DNA of 64,000 nucleotides from Acidobacteriales bacterium 59-55. Lineage in GTDB: Bacteria; Acidobacteriota; Terriglobia; Terriglobales; Acidobacteriaceae. The DNA lies in the NCBI GenBank assembly GCA_001897435.1, contig MKSV01000008.1:344252-408251 (forward strand), read 5' to 3'. Made by a program: the position numbers and the translations under genes. Below, piece by piece: positions 8,165 to 16,356 of this stretch. Under the pieces are notes generated by a model. That model did not search any database and was not told where the DNA came from. It worked only from the letters and a program-made list of their open reading frames with translations. Each line of letters begins with the position of its first letter. Positions within the stretch are counted from its first letter, which is position 1.

Positions 8165-8977
8165 ATGAGACAGCGATTTGGCAGCGAATCACGACGGCCG
8201 GGAACGTGGCTGGTTCTCTTTGCGGTGGCTCTGCTCACGGTTTCGGCAATGGCGTTTGCTCAGGATGAGATGCCGGGCGGGATGCAGAATGGACGGGGCG
8301 GCGCGTCCTTTGCCGGTGGGCGCATGGTGCGAGGAACGGTCACTGCAGTCGCGCCCGATCGCCTGACGGTGAAGACCGAAGAGGGCGAGGTCTATCAGGT
8401 CGTCCTCTCTGACAATACGCGCGTGATGAAGCAGCGCCAGCCGATCAAGGCCGCCGACATCAAGGCAGGCGACGGCGTGGGCGCGATGGGCGTGATGGAC
8501 GCCCCGGCGAAGACGGTCCACGCCGTGCTCGTAGCCGTGGTCGATGCCGAGCAGGTGCGCAAGGCCCGCGAAGATCTGGGCAAGACCTACATCACCGGAA
8601 CCGTGACCGCCATCGATATGGATAACGCCCGGCTGACGGTGAAGCGCCCGGATGGCGTCAGCCAGACCATACAGGCCGACGAGGGAACCTCGTTCCGGCG
8701 CGGCGGCCGCAGGGCGCAGGCGGCAATGAATGGAAGCCCGATGAATGGAAACGCGGCCACGGCATCCGGCACCAACACCGGCGGCGAGAGCATCACGCTG
8801 GCCGACGTAAAGACAGGGGAGATGGTGGGCGGTCAGGGCGCGTTGAAAAACGGCGTCTTTGTGCCCACCGAACTGCGTGTGATGGATATGGCTGCTCGCG
8901 GACAGGGACGGCGTCGCGCGGCAGCCAATTCCGCTGCTGCATCGCCGGAGACAAATGCTCCCGCGAGTCCCAGATAA
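8165..8977 (+). CDS. Secreted DUF5666-like beta-rich protein
   Basis: The most likely start is the ATG at 8165, or 8156 three codons earlier. The open frame continues back into repeat A, which is not coding. A signal peptide (TWLVLFAVALLTVSAMAFAQ) is followed by two similar OB-like units. Unit one runs from about 55 to 125 (GTVTAVAPDRLTVKT, IKAGDGVGAMGV). Unit two runs from about 135 to 250 (GTVTAIDMDNARLTVKRPDG, VKTGEMVGGQGAL). This pattern fits DUF5666-type domains. The C-terminus is Arg/Ala-rich. It is the first gene of a co-directional envelope cluster and ends about 52 bp before the receptor gene, so cotranscription is likely. Confidence 0.75.
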   Translation: MRQRFGSESRRPGTWLVLFAVALLTVSAMAFAQDEMPGGMQNGRGGASFAGGRMVRGTVTAVAPDRLTVKTEEGEVYQVVLSDNTRVMKQRQPIKAADIKAGDGVGAMGVMDAPAKTVHAVLVAVVDAEQVRKAREDLGKTYITGTVTAIDMDNARLTVKRPDGVSQTIQADEGTSFRRGGRRAQAAMNGSPMNGNAATASGTNTGGESITLADVKTGEMVGGQGALKNGVFVPTELRVMDMAARGQGRRRAAANSAAASPETNAPASPR

Positions 8978-9029
8978 AAATTTGCCGTTCATTTGCCGAT
9001 TGCGGCCTGATGCCGAGGTGAGGTTCAAG

Positions 9030-12000
9030 GTGTATACGAGGTCGAGATTTATCCGAAGGACGATGTTGGGCATGGCCATCCTTATGGGAGCCGCGCTGTC
9101 CGCCGCGGCGCAGGTGGAGGCCGCGCCTCCGCCCCCCCAGCCGGAGGCAACTTCGCCGCCGGCGATTCAGGCGACCGCCGCTGGCGGGACCATCCGGGGC
9201 ACGGTCAAGGCGGGCACGGTGCCGTTGCCCGGAGTCGCCGTGACCGCGGCCAACACCCTCACCGGCAAAAAATATGCCACGACGACCGACATCACCGGCT
9301 CATTCGCCATGGTGATTCCGCGCAACGGACGATACGTGGTCAAGGCGGAACTGGCGGCCTTCGCCACCGAGACAAAAGAGGTTGTGATCGACAGCAGCAA
9401 AGCGGGCGGCAAGACAGAACAGGTTGCCGAGTTTTCCATGCAACTGGCCTCGCGCGTCGCGCAGCAGCAGGAGCAGCAGGCAGGCACCGCTTCAGCTCTG
9501 GCCGGAGCGTTGGGTCAGGCGTTAGGTCAGGGCACAGGACAGGGGCGCGGCACGCAGTCCCTCAGCGTCACCGGCGACGGCGATCTGGCCGATGCCAGTG
9601 CGGGCTCGGGCATCGTTGGAGCGCAGATGCCTACGCTCTCCGGGCTGGGCAGCGCCGACGACGCGGCGGCGGACTCCGTCACCGTCAGTGGGCAGATGGG
9701 CCAGACCAACGGGCTGGCGAACTTCAACGAAGATGAGATTCGCCAGCGTGTCGAAGATGCGGTCGCGCAGGCACGGCAGCGCGGCGGCGCACAGGGAGAC
9801 GTTGCCGAGGCCGTGGTAGGGATGCTCGGCGGCATGATGGGCGGCGGCGGTCGCGGTGGACGTGGCGGCGGCGGTGGTGGTCGCGGCGGGGGCCGCGGAG
9901 GATTTCGCGGCTTCAACCCCACCCAGCCGCACGGCATGGTCTTCTACCAGGGAGGCAACGGCGCCTTGAACGCCGCGCCGTTCTCGGTCGCGCAGGCGCT
10001 CGGTGAGGCGGGCGCGCAGGTGGTCAAGCCCGCGTCCATGTCCAATCGTTTCGGCGTCAGCTTTGCCGGATCGCCCTTCATCCCCGGTCTGGTGAAGCCG
10101 AGCACCAGGCAGTTCGTCTTCCTCAACGTCACCGGGCAGCGCAACATCAACCCGCTCATTCTTAACGGAACCGTTCCTACGCTGGCCGAGCGCAGCGGAG
10201 ACTTCTCGGCGCTCATCCACAACGACGGCGGCGTCACCTCCGGTCTGCTCTACGATCCGGCGACCGGCCAGCCCATCCCCGGCAACAATCTCAACCTGGC
10301 GCAGACGCCCATCGCGCCGCAGGGACTGGCGCTGCTGAACTACTATCCTGCTCCCAACGTTCCCAACGCGGGCGCGCTCAACAACTATCAGACCGTGACC
10401 AACGCCGGTCAGAACTCGACCAGCGCGTCACTGCGCTACGTGCGCAACTTCGGCCAGAGCGGCTTCGGCGGCTTCCGCCGTCAGGCTGCAAACGCGCCCA
10501 AGGCATTTCGGCAGAACATCAACTTCAGCGGCAGCTACGCGCACTCGGCCAGCGATCAGCGAAATATCTTCCTCCCGCTCGGCGGGGCCAGCCTCTCGAA
10601 TGGCTACTCCATCACCGCCGGGTACACCATCGGCTACGGCGCGATCACCAACAATGCCTCCGTCCGCTGGAACCGGTCGCACAGCACCAACCGCAACTAC
10701 TTCACCGACAGCGCGACCGATCCTCTGACGGGAACGGATATCTCGATTCCAAAGCCGGTCATCGCCTCGGCGCCGGGCATCTACTACGGAATCCCCAGCC
10801 TCACCATCTCCGGCTTCACCGGCCTTAACGAGGCAGCGCCGAGCGACTCCATCAGCCAGACCATCTCCTTCTCCGATTCTGTCAGCTACCGGCTCAAGAA
10901 GCACAACATGCGCTTCGGCTTCGATGTGCGCCGCGTGCATGCCGACTCGATCGGGGGCGCCAACGGCGTCGGCGCATTCACCTTCACCGGCTATGCGACG
11001 CAGAACCCGGCAGAGTCCGCCTGCATGCCATCGTCGACGATCGTCTGCCCGCCGATTGCTGCCAGCGGCTCCGGCTTCGCCGATTTCCTGCTCGGCCTGC
11101 CGCAGCAGTCCGCCATCCAGGCCGGAGCCTTCAAGACCTACCTGCGCGCCAACGTCATCGACTGGTACGCGCAGGACGACTGGCGCGCGGCATCGAACCT
11201 GACCGTCAACTTCGGCCTGCGCTACGAGTACTTCTCGCCCTACGTGGAGAAGAACAACCGGCTCGTGAATCTCGACCACAACGCCGACTTCTCGCAGGTC
11301 GAAGCCGTCGAGCCGGGACAGTCGGGAACCTTCAGCGGCCGCTTTCCCCGGTCGCTCGTTCGTCCCGACCGGGACATGTTCTCGCCGCGGCTCGGCATCG
11401 CCTATCGCCCGAAGCTCAGTCTATTCAAGTCGCTGGTCATCCGCGGCGGCTACGGCATCAACTTCAACACCAGCCAGTACGGCACCATTGCGCGGCAGCT
11501 CTCGTCGCAGCCTCCGTTCGCGCTCACCCAGACCAACGCGGTGACCACTCCGCAGATTCCCGGCACGGCGGGATGCACGCAGCAGAACATGACGCTGGCC
11601 AGCGCCTTCAACTGCTCGACCGTGCCCGTGCAGAATAACTACGCCGCCAACCAGGACTATCGCCTCGGCCATGTGCAGATATGGAACATCGACATCCAGC
11701 GCACGCTGCCGATGGGCATCGTCGCCAACATCGGCTACAACGGGGCCAAGGGCGGCGGGCTCGACATCGTTCGCGCGCCCAACCGCACCGCAAACGGCGT
11801 CCTGAACCCCTCGGCGCAGGCGTTCAACTATGAGGACTCGCTGGGCTACTCGCGCTTCAACGCGCTCAGCGTCAACCTGCGCAAGCGCCTTCAGAAGGGG
11901 GTCTCTCTACAGGCGACGTATCAGTACGGACACTCGATCGACAACGCCTCGTCCATCGGAGGCACGGCCGCGGTGCCCGCGCAGAACGATCTCGACCTCG

Positions 12001-12569
12001 ACGCCGAGGAGGGCAACAGCTCGTTCGACATTCGCCACAAGCTCAAGGGAAGCTGGGTGCTGGAGCTGCCCTTCGGCCCCAACCGCGCCCTGCTGTCGAA
12101 GGGCGGCTTCTGGTCGAAGGCGCTCGACGGCTTCTCCTTCTCGGGCGACTACACCTTCGCCACCGGCACGTACTACACGCCGCACTACGTCGCCACCGTC
12201 TCCGAGACCTCAAGCGGCAGTAACAACTCGCTGCGCCCCGACCGGGTCTTCTCCGCGCCGATTGCAGGAGAAGGGACGCTCGGGCAGTGGTTCAACAAGG
12301 CCGCATTCACCACACCCGCCAACGGCTTCGGCACCGCCTCGCGCGGCTCCATCGAAGGACCGGGAACGGTCTCGGTCGATGCGTCCCTTTCGAGGACCGT
12401 ACAACTCGGCGATACGCGCTCCTTCGAGGCGAGGGTGACCGCCACCAACGCCTTCAACACGGTGCAGTACTCGGGCATCGACACGACGCTCAACTCGCCG
12501 ACCTTCGGACAAGTAACCTCGGCGGCTTCGATGCGGCAGCTTACGGTCACGGCGCGTTACAGGTTCTAA
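9030..12569 (+). CDS. TonB-dependent-receptor-like outer membrane protein with carboxypeptidase regulatory domain
   Basis: I favour the GTG at 9030, which has GAGGTGAGG 6 nt upstream and gives a basic n-region plus signal peptide (MAILMGAALSAAAQ). An ATG at 8955 would overlap the preceding gene; an ATG at 9063 is also possible. The roughly 1179-residue protein begins with a CarboxypepD_reg-like Ig domain (IRGTVKAGTVPLPGVAVTAA). An unusual Gly/Arg-rich linker (MMGGGGRGGRGGGGGGRGGG) follows near residue 270, then a long beta-barrel ending in the aromatic Phe typical of BAM substrates (TARYRF). This is the Oar/TonB-type receptor expanded in Acidobacteriota. The cargo is unknown. A VWFA protein and a TPR protein follow on the same strand. 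Confidence 0.88.
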   Translation: MYTRSRFIRRTMLGMAILMGAALSAAAQVEAAPPPPQPEATSPPAIQATAAGGTIRGTVKAGTVPLPGVAVTAANTLTGKKYATTTDITGSFAMVIPRNGRYVVKAELAAFATETKEVVIDSSKAGGKTEQVAEFSMQLASRVAQQQEQQAGTASALAGALGQALGQGTGQGRGTQSLSVTGDGDLADASAGSGIVGAQMPTLSGLGSADDAAADSVTVSGQMGQTNGLANFNEDEIRQRVEDAVAQARQRGGAQGDVAEAVVGMLGGMMGGGGRGGRGGGGGGRGGGRGGFRGFNPTQPHGMVFYQGGNGALNAAPFSVAQALGEAGAQVVKPASMSNRFGVSFAGSPFIPGLVKPSTRQFVFLNVTGQRNINPLILNGTVPTLAERSGDFSALIHNDGGVTSGLLYDPATGQPIPGNNLNLAQTPIAPQGLALLNYYPAPNVPNAGALNNYQTVTNAGQNSTSASLRYVRNFGQSGFGGFRRQAANAPKAFRQNINFSGSYAHSASDQRNIFLPLGGASLSNGYSITAGYTIGYGAITNNASVRWNRSHSTNRNYFTDSATDPLTGTDISIPKPVIASAPGIYYGIPSLTISGFTGLNEAAPSDSISQTISFSDSVSYRLKKHNMRFGFDVRRVHADSIGGANGVGAFTFTGYATQNPAESACMPSSTIVCPPIAASGSGFADFLLGLPQQSAIQAGAFKTYLRANVIDWYAQDDWRAASNLTVNFGLRYEYFSPYVEKNNRLVNLDHNADFSQVEAVEPGQSGTFSGRFPRSLVRPDRDMFSPRLGIAYRPKLSLFKSLVIRGGYGINFNTSQYGTIARQLSSQPPFALTQTNAVTTPQIPGTAGCTQQNMTLASAFNCSTVPVQNNYAANQDYRLGHVQIWNIDIQRTLPMGIVANIGYNGAKGGGLDIVRAPNRTANGVLNPSAQAFNYEDSLGYSRFNALSVNLRKRLQKGVSLQATYQYGHSIDNASSIGGTAAVPAQNDLDLDAEEGNSSFDIRHKLKGSWVLELPFGPNRALLSKGGFWSKALDGFSFSGDYTFATGTYYTPHYVATVSETSSGSNNSLRPDRVFSAPIAGEGTLGQWFNKAAFTTPANGFGTASRGSIEGPGTVSVDASLSRTVQLGDTRSFEARVTATNAFNTVQYSGIDTTLNSPTFGQVTSAASMRQLTVTARYRF

Positions 12570-12649
12570 AGAAAGAATAGAAAAAGCAGTCAGGTTTATT
12601 GAGAAAGAAGAAAAAGCAGCTAGGTTTTACGAAGAAAGAACGAGGAGAT

Positions 12650-14818
12650 ATGCGGCGAGCGGCAATAGCGATAGCGGCGATAGCAATGGTCATCGGCACA
12701 GCCGCGCCCGGCCTTGCCCAGCAGCAGGCGGCCGATGGCACCTTCACGCTGAAGGTGCAGTCCGACATCGTGCTGACCAACGTCGTGGTGCGCGATAAAA
12801 AGACCGGCGAGGTCGTCAAGGGTCTCACCGCCGCCGACTTCACCATCCTCGAAAACGGCAAGCCGCAGAAGATCGCCAGCTTCGACTACCAGAGCGTGGA
12901 CGAGGCCGCCGTGCTCAACGAGAAGACCACGGTCACCGGGCAGGCCTCGGTCGCCGACCTGCTCAACCGCAACTTCGCCGCCGACCCCGCCGCCCTCAAG
13001 AACCATCGCCTGATCGTTATGTTCTTCGATCTCAGCAGCATGCAGCCTGAGGACGTCGACCGCGCCGTGGAGGCGGCTCAGGACTACATCAACAAGAAGA
13101 TGCAGCCCGCCGATCTGGTCGCGCTGGTCAGCATGTCCACCGCGCTCAACATGGACCAGGACTTCACCTCCGACAAGGCCCTGCTGCTCAAGGGCGTCGG
13201 CACGTACAACGGCACCCAGGGTACCGGCTTCGCCAACGGAACTACGGGATCGTCCGAGGGAACGGCGGACGACGCTTCAAGCTTCATCGCCGACGACACC
13301 GAGTACAACAGCCTCAACACCGACCGCGAACTCTACGCCATCCGCGAGATCGCAAAGTCGCTCGAGCGCGTCGACGAGCGCAAGAGCATGCTCTACTTCA
13401 GCGGCGGCCTCACCCGCAACGGCATCGAAAATCAGGCCAGCATGCGCGCCGCCACCAACGCGGCGGTACGCGCCAACATGGCCATCTACAGCGTCGATTC
13501 GCGCGGCCTGCAGGCACTGCCCCCCGTAGGCGATGCCTCGACCGGAAGCCTGCGCGGAACCTCCGCCTACAGCGGCGCGGCCATGCAGAGCCAGCTCGAC
13601 GCCAACTTCGGCTCGCAGGAAACGCTGGCCACGCTCTCTTCCGACACCGGCGGCAAGGCCTTCTTCGACTCCAACGACTTCGCGCCCGCCTTCCAGCAGA
13701 TTCAGCACGACACCGAGGCCTACTACATTCTCGGCTTCCACTCCACCAACACCGCCCGCGACGGCAGCTACCGCCGCCTGACGATCAGGCTCAACCGCGC
13801 CGACGCGAAGCTGGAGCACGTCGACGCAAAGCTCGACTATCGCCCCGGCTACTACGCGCCCGCCGACTTCAAGCACCAGAAGACCGAGGACCGCGAACAG
13901 GCGCTCACCGAGCAGATGCGCAGCGATCTGCCCGCCACCGATGTCGCTGTCTATCTGCAGGCGCTCTACTTCCGGCTGGAGGACAACAAGTTCTTCATCC
14001 CGGTCTCGCTGATCGTGCCCGGATCGCAGATCCCCTTCCTCAAGAACGGCGACCGCGACAAGGCCAACATTGATGTGATGGGCGAGGTGAAGAATGCGCA
14101 GGGCATCATCGTCGGCAACGTCCGCGACACGGTGAAGCTGGCGCTCGATTCCTCGCAGCAGGTCCAGCGCAGGAACATCCAGTACTCCACCGGATTCACG
14201 CTGGCCCCCGGCCGCTATCATCTCAAGTTCGTCGTCCGCGAAAATCAGACCGGGAGGATGGGCAGCTTCGAGACGGATCTCCAGGTGCCCGACCTGCGCA
14301 AGAGCCCGCTGAAGCTCAGCTCCATCGTGCTGGCGAGCCAAAGGACGCCGAACACCGCGAAGAAGTCGACCAGCCCGCTGGTGCGCGACGGCATGGAGTG
14401 GATTCCGAACATCCCCCACGTCTTCCGCCAGGATCAGCACCTCTATTTTCTGTATGAGGTCTACGACCCGGCGCATCGGCAGGCAGGAGCGGCTGCTCCC
14501 GCCGACGCTCCTGGACTCAAGCGGCGCAGCGGAAAGCCGGTGCGCGTGCTTACCAGCATCGAGTTCATGCACAACGGCGTCAAGGTCTACGAGACGCCGC
14601 TGGTCGTCGCCGACGCCATCAACATCCCCGACCGCGATGCCGTGGGCTTCCAGTTCGATGTGCCGCTAACCCAATTGAAACCGGGCACCTACATCTGCCA
14701 GGTCAACGTGATCGACGATGCCGGCGGCAGCTTCAGCTTCCCTCGGCTGGCCCTGATGGTCCGCCCCCCAACTCCCGCGCTGGCGACTACCGCTGCGACC
14801 GCGGCGGCGGCGCAATAG
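12650..14818 (+). CDS. VWFA-related acidobacterial domain protein, secreted
   Basis: The start is the ATG at 12650, with CGAGGAG just upstream and a signal peptide (AAIAIAAIAMVIGTAAPGLA); an earlier in-frame ATG at 12599 lacks a ribosome-binding site. The 722-residue protein has an N-terminal beta domain (VTNVVVRDKKTGEVVKGL-like; seen here as LTNVVVRDKKTGEVVKGLTA). A VWA-type Rossmann domain follows, with a degenerate MIDAS in MFFDLSSMQPEDVDRA near residue 135. The C-terminal half is beta-rich (LVPGRYHLKFVVRE-like segments). This matches the family TIGR03436. Function is unknown in the literature I recall. Its place directly after a TonB-type receptor suggests an exported partner. Confidence 0.9.
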   Translation: MRRAAIAIAAIAMVIGTAAPGLAQQQAADGTFTLKVQSDIVLTNVVVRDKKTGEVVKGLTAADFTILENGKPQKIASFDYQSVDEAAVLNEKTTVTGQASVADLLNRNFAADPAALKNHRLIVMFFDLSSMQPEDVDRAVEAAQDYINKKMQPADLVALVSMSTALNMDQDFTSDKALLLKGVGTYNGTQGTGFANGTTGSSEGTADDASSFIADDTEYNSLNTDRELYAIREIAKSLERVDERKSMLYFSGGLTRNGIENQASMRAATNAAVRANMAIYSVDSRGLQALPPVGDASTGSLRGTSAYSGAAMQSQLDANFGSQETLATLSSDTGGKAFFDSNDFAPAFQQIQHDTEAYYILGFHSTNTARDGSYRRLTIRLNRADAKLEHVDAKLDYRPGYYAPADFKHQKTEDREQALTEQMRSDLPATDVAVYLQALYFRLEDNKFFIPVSLIVPGSQIPFLKNGDRDKANIDVMGEVKNAQGIIVGNVRDTVKLALDSSQQVQRRNIQYSTGFTLAPGRYHLKFVVRENQTGRMGSFETDLQVPDLRKSPLKLSSIVLASQRTPNTAKKSTSPLVRDGMEWIPNIPHVFRQDQHLYFLYEVYDPAHRQAGAAAPADAPGLKRRSGKPVRVLTSIEFMHNGVKVYETPLVVADAINIPDRDAVGFQFDVPLTQLKPGTYICQVNVIDDAGGSFSFPRLALMVRPPTPALATTAATAAAAQ

Positions 14819-14880
14819 CGCCCTATTGACAGGAGTTTCAGGCAGGCGGATGATTTGAGCGTACCTCGTGGAGGTATGCC

Positions 14881-15789
14881 ATGGGCTATCCAGTCCGTCT
14901 TCCTTCCCTTCTCATTCTCCTGACTCTGCTCGTAGCCGGTACCGGCCTTTGTGCCCAGGGACTCCACAGCCACGAACTGGCACGACAGCTTGAACACGAA
15001 GATCCGCAGTGGCCGTCGATCCAGGCGCATCTGCCCGATCCCGCCACCGCCTCGCCCCAGCGGCTTGAGATGACCGCCGACGTTCTGCGGGCGCGCCGTT
15101 TCCCCGAGAGCGCTCTCGACTACTACGGCTACGCGCTCAAGCGCGGAGCCAACGAGGTCCAGATTCTCAACAAGATTGGCGTAACCCAGTTGGAGATCGG
15201 CAATCGCCGCGTCGCGCGCGAGTTCTTCCAGCGCGTCGTCCATCTAAAGAAGAAGAGCGCCGACGGCTGGAACAACCTCGGCGCAGTCGAGTATCTCGAA
15301 GGCATGAATGGAAGCGCCATCTCCGACTACAAGCGGGCCATCAAGCTCGACAAAAAGTCGGCGACCTACCACTCCAATCTGGGCACCGTCTACTTTCAGA
15401 CCAAGGACTTCGACCGCGCCCGCAAGGAGTTCAACATTGCGCTCAAGCTCGACCCAGATATGATGCTGCGCCGCGGCGGCCCCGGCGGAATCACCATGCG
15501 CATGCTCACGCCCGCCGACCACGCCCGCTTCTGCTACGAACTCGCGCGGCTCTACGCCGAGAACGGCAATGAAGAGAAGATGCTGCACTACCTCACCACG
15601 GCCAGCGAAGGCGGCTTCGATGTGATGGAGGCAATGCGCCACGACGAGATCCTCGAAAAATATCGCAAAGACCCTCGCGTCCTTCTCCTCGTGCATAACG
15701 CCGAGGCTTTGCGCACCGGCCATCTCTCCCTCGCCGAAAGCGTGGAGAATCTTCAACCGTTGCCCGCCGCTCCCACTGAACACGAGTGA
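14881..15789 (+). CDS. Secreted tetratricopeptide repeat protein
   Basis: The 302-residue protein starts at an ATG with TGGAGG 7 nt upstream and a signal peptide (PSLLILLTLLVAGTGLCAQG). At least three TPR units span about residues 75-200. Characteristic segments are EVQILNKIGVTQLEIGNRRV, DGWNNLGAVEYLEGMNGSAI and ATYHSNLGTVYFQTKDFDRA. TPRs mediate protein contacts. The remaining C-terminal 100 residues are helical. It is the last gene of the co-directional cluster begun at 8165, 62 bp after the VWFA gene, which supports a common envelope complex or pathway. The function is not known. Confidence 0.88.
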   Translation: MGYPVRLPSLLILLTLLVAGTGLCAQGLHSHELARQLEHEDPQWPSIQAHLPDPATASPQRLEMTADVLRARRFPESALDYYGYALKRGANEVQILNKIGVTQLEIGNRRVAREFFQRVVHLKKKSADGWNNLGAVEYLEGMNGSAISDYKRAIKLDKKSATYHSNLGTVYFQTKDFDRARKEFNIALKLDPDMMLRRGGPGGITMRMLTPADHARFCYELARLYAENGNEEKMLHYLTTASEGGFDVMEAMRHDEILEKYRKDPRVLLLVHNAEALRTGHLSLAESVENLQPLPAAPTEHE

Positions 15790-15815
15790 TGACCTGGGGG
15801 GCGTGATTAGGCCGT

Positions 15816-15849
15816 CTGTTAAGGGCACGGCTTCAGCCGTGCCCTAAGC
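15816..15849 (+). repeat. Short hairpin repeat family C, copy 2
   Basis: It is nearly identical to the copy at 6021 (CTGTTAAGGGCACGGCTTCA then GCCGTGCC). It folds as a GGCACGGCT/AGCCGTGCC stem-loop 26 bp after the TPR gene and could help terminate it. Confidence 0.75.
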
Positions 15850-15873
15850 GCGTCGTTTGCAGTGGGGCATTCG

Positions 15874-15973
15874 AGCTATTTCCCTCAGGCGTAGCTTCTT
15901 TGTCTGTCATTCCCGAAGGGAATCTGCGTTTTTCTCGAATCACCGGGGCTTTATCTGGAGGAGAACCGCTTTC
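15874..15973 (+). repeat. Dispersed repeat family A, copy 3 (right-half type 1)
   Basis: It has the left flank GCTATTTCCCTCAGGCGTAG, the core TGTCATTCCCGAAGGGAATC and the type 1 right flank ending GGAGGAGAACCGC. It lies between the convergent ends of the TPR gene and the DUF5522 gene. Confidence 0.85.
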
Positions 15974-15998
15974 GTTGTTGAGGTGTATCCGGATTGAA

Positions 15999-16178
15999 TC
16001 AGACCTGACGATACGGGCAGTGGCGGCAGTTGGAGTTGCAGCAGTAGCCGCGCTTCAAGAGATACGCCGCCGTAAAGACGATCCACAGCCCCTCGTAATA
16101 AAAATCCTCCGGCCCCAGCCGAGCAGCCGCATCATCTTCCTCACGAGAGTGATCGTCGTCCTGTGGCGGCTCCGGCAT
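15999..16178 (-). CDS. DUF5522-like small cysteine-rich protein
   Basis: This 59-residue gene is read from an ATG at 16178 to a TGA at 15999. An acidic N-terminus precedes the compact motif FYYEGLWIVFTAAYLLKRGY. It ends with CCNSNCRHCPYRQV, containing four cysteines and a histidine. The pattern (FTAAYLLKRGYCC, CRHCPY) is what I know from the small DUF5522 family, which is of unknown function and may bind a metal. The ribosome-binding site is weak (AGGAAAG about 11 nt upstream). Gene density, lack of overlap and the conserved motif make it a real gene despite its size. It may be cotranscribed with lhr, which ends 178 bp upstream, although repeat B separates them. Confidence 0.8.
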   Translation of the reverse strand: MPEPPQDDDHSREEDDAAARLGPEDFYYEGLWIVFTAAYLLKRGYCCNSNCRHCPYRQV

Positions 16179-16274
16179 GGTTAGCGCATCTTTCCTGTTC
16201 TCTGAGACAAAGTAAACAACACATCATCACCCGGAGGACAAACACCACGTCATTAAACGCCCGGCAAAACTGCA

Positions 16275-16342
16275 CGTCATCTCAACCGAAGCAACGGACG
16301 GCTTCATCGTCCGTTGCGCAGTGGAGAGACCCCTGTATTTCG
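16275..16342 (+). repeat. Dispersed repeat family B, copy 1
   Basis: It begins CGTCATCTCAACCGAAG and ends GTGGAGAGACCCCTGTATTT. The centre forms a 9-bp hairpin (CAACGGACG / CGTCCGTTG, loop GCTTCAT). It lies between lhr and the DUF5522 gene. Confidence 0.85.
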
Positions 16343-16356
16343 CGTCTCCCCCTGCC

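Noticed and set aside
13277..14572. 431-codon minus-strand frame
   Set aside because: It is antisense to the VWFA protein, without ribosome-binding site or domain.
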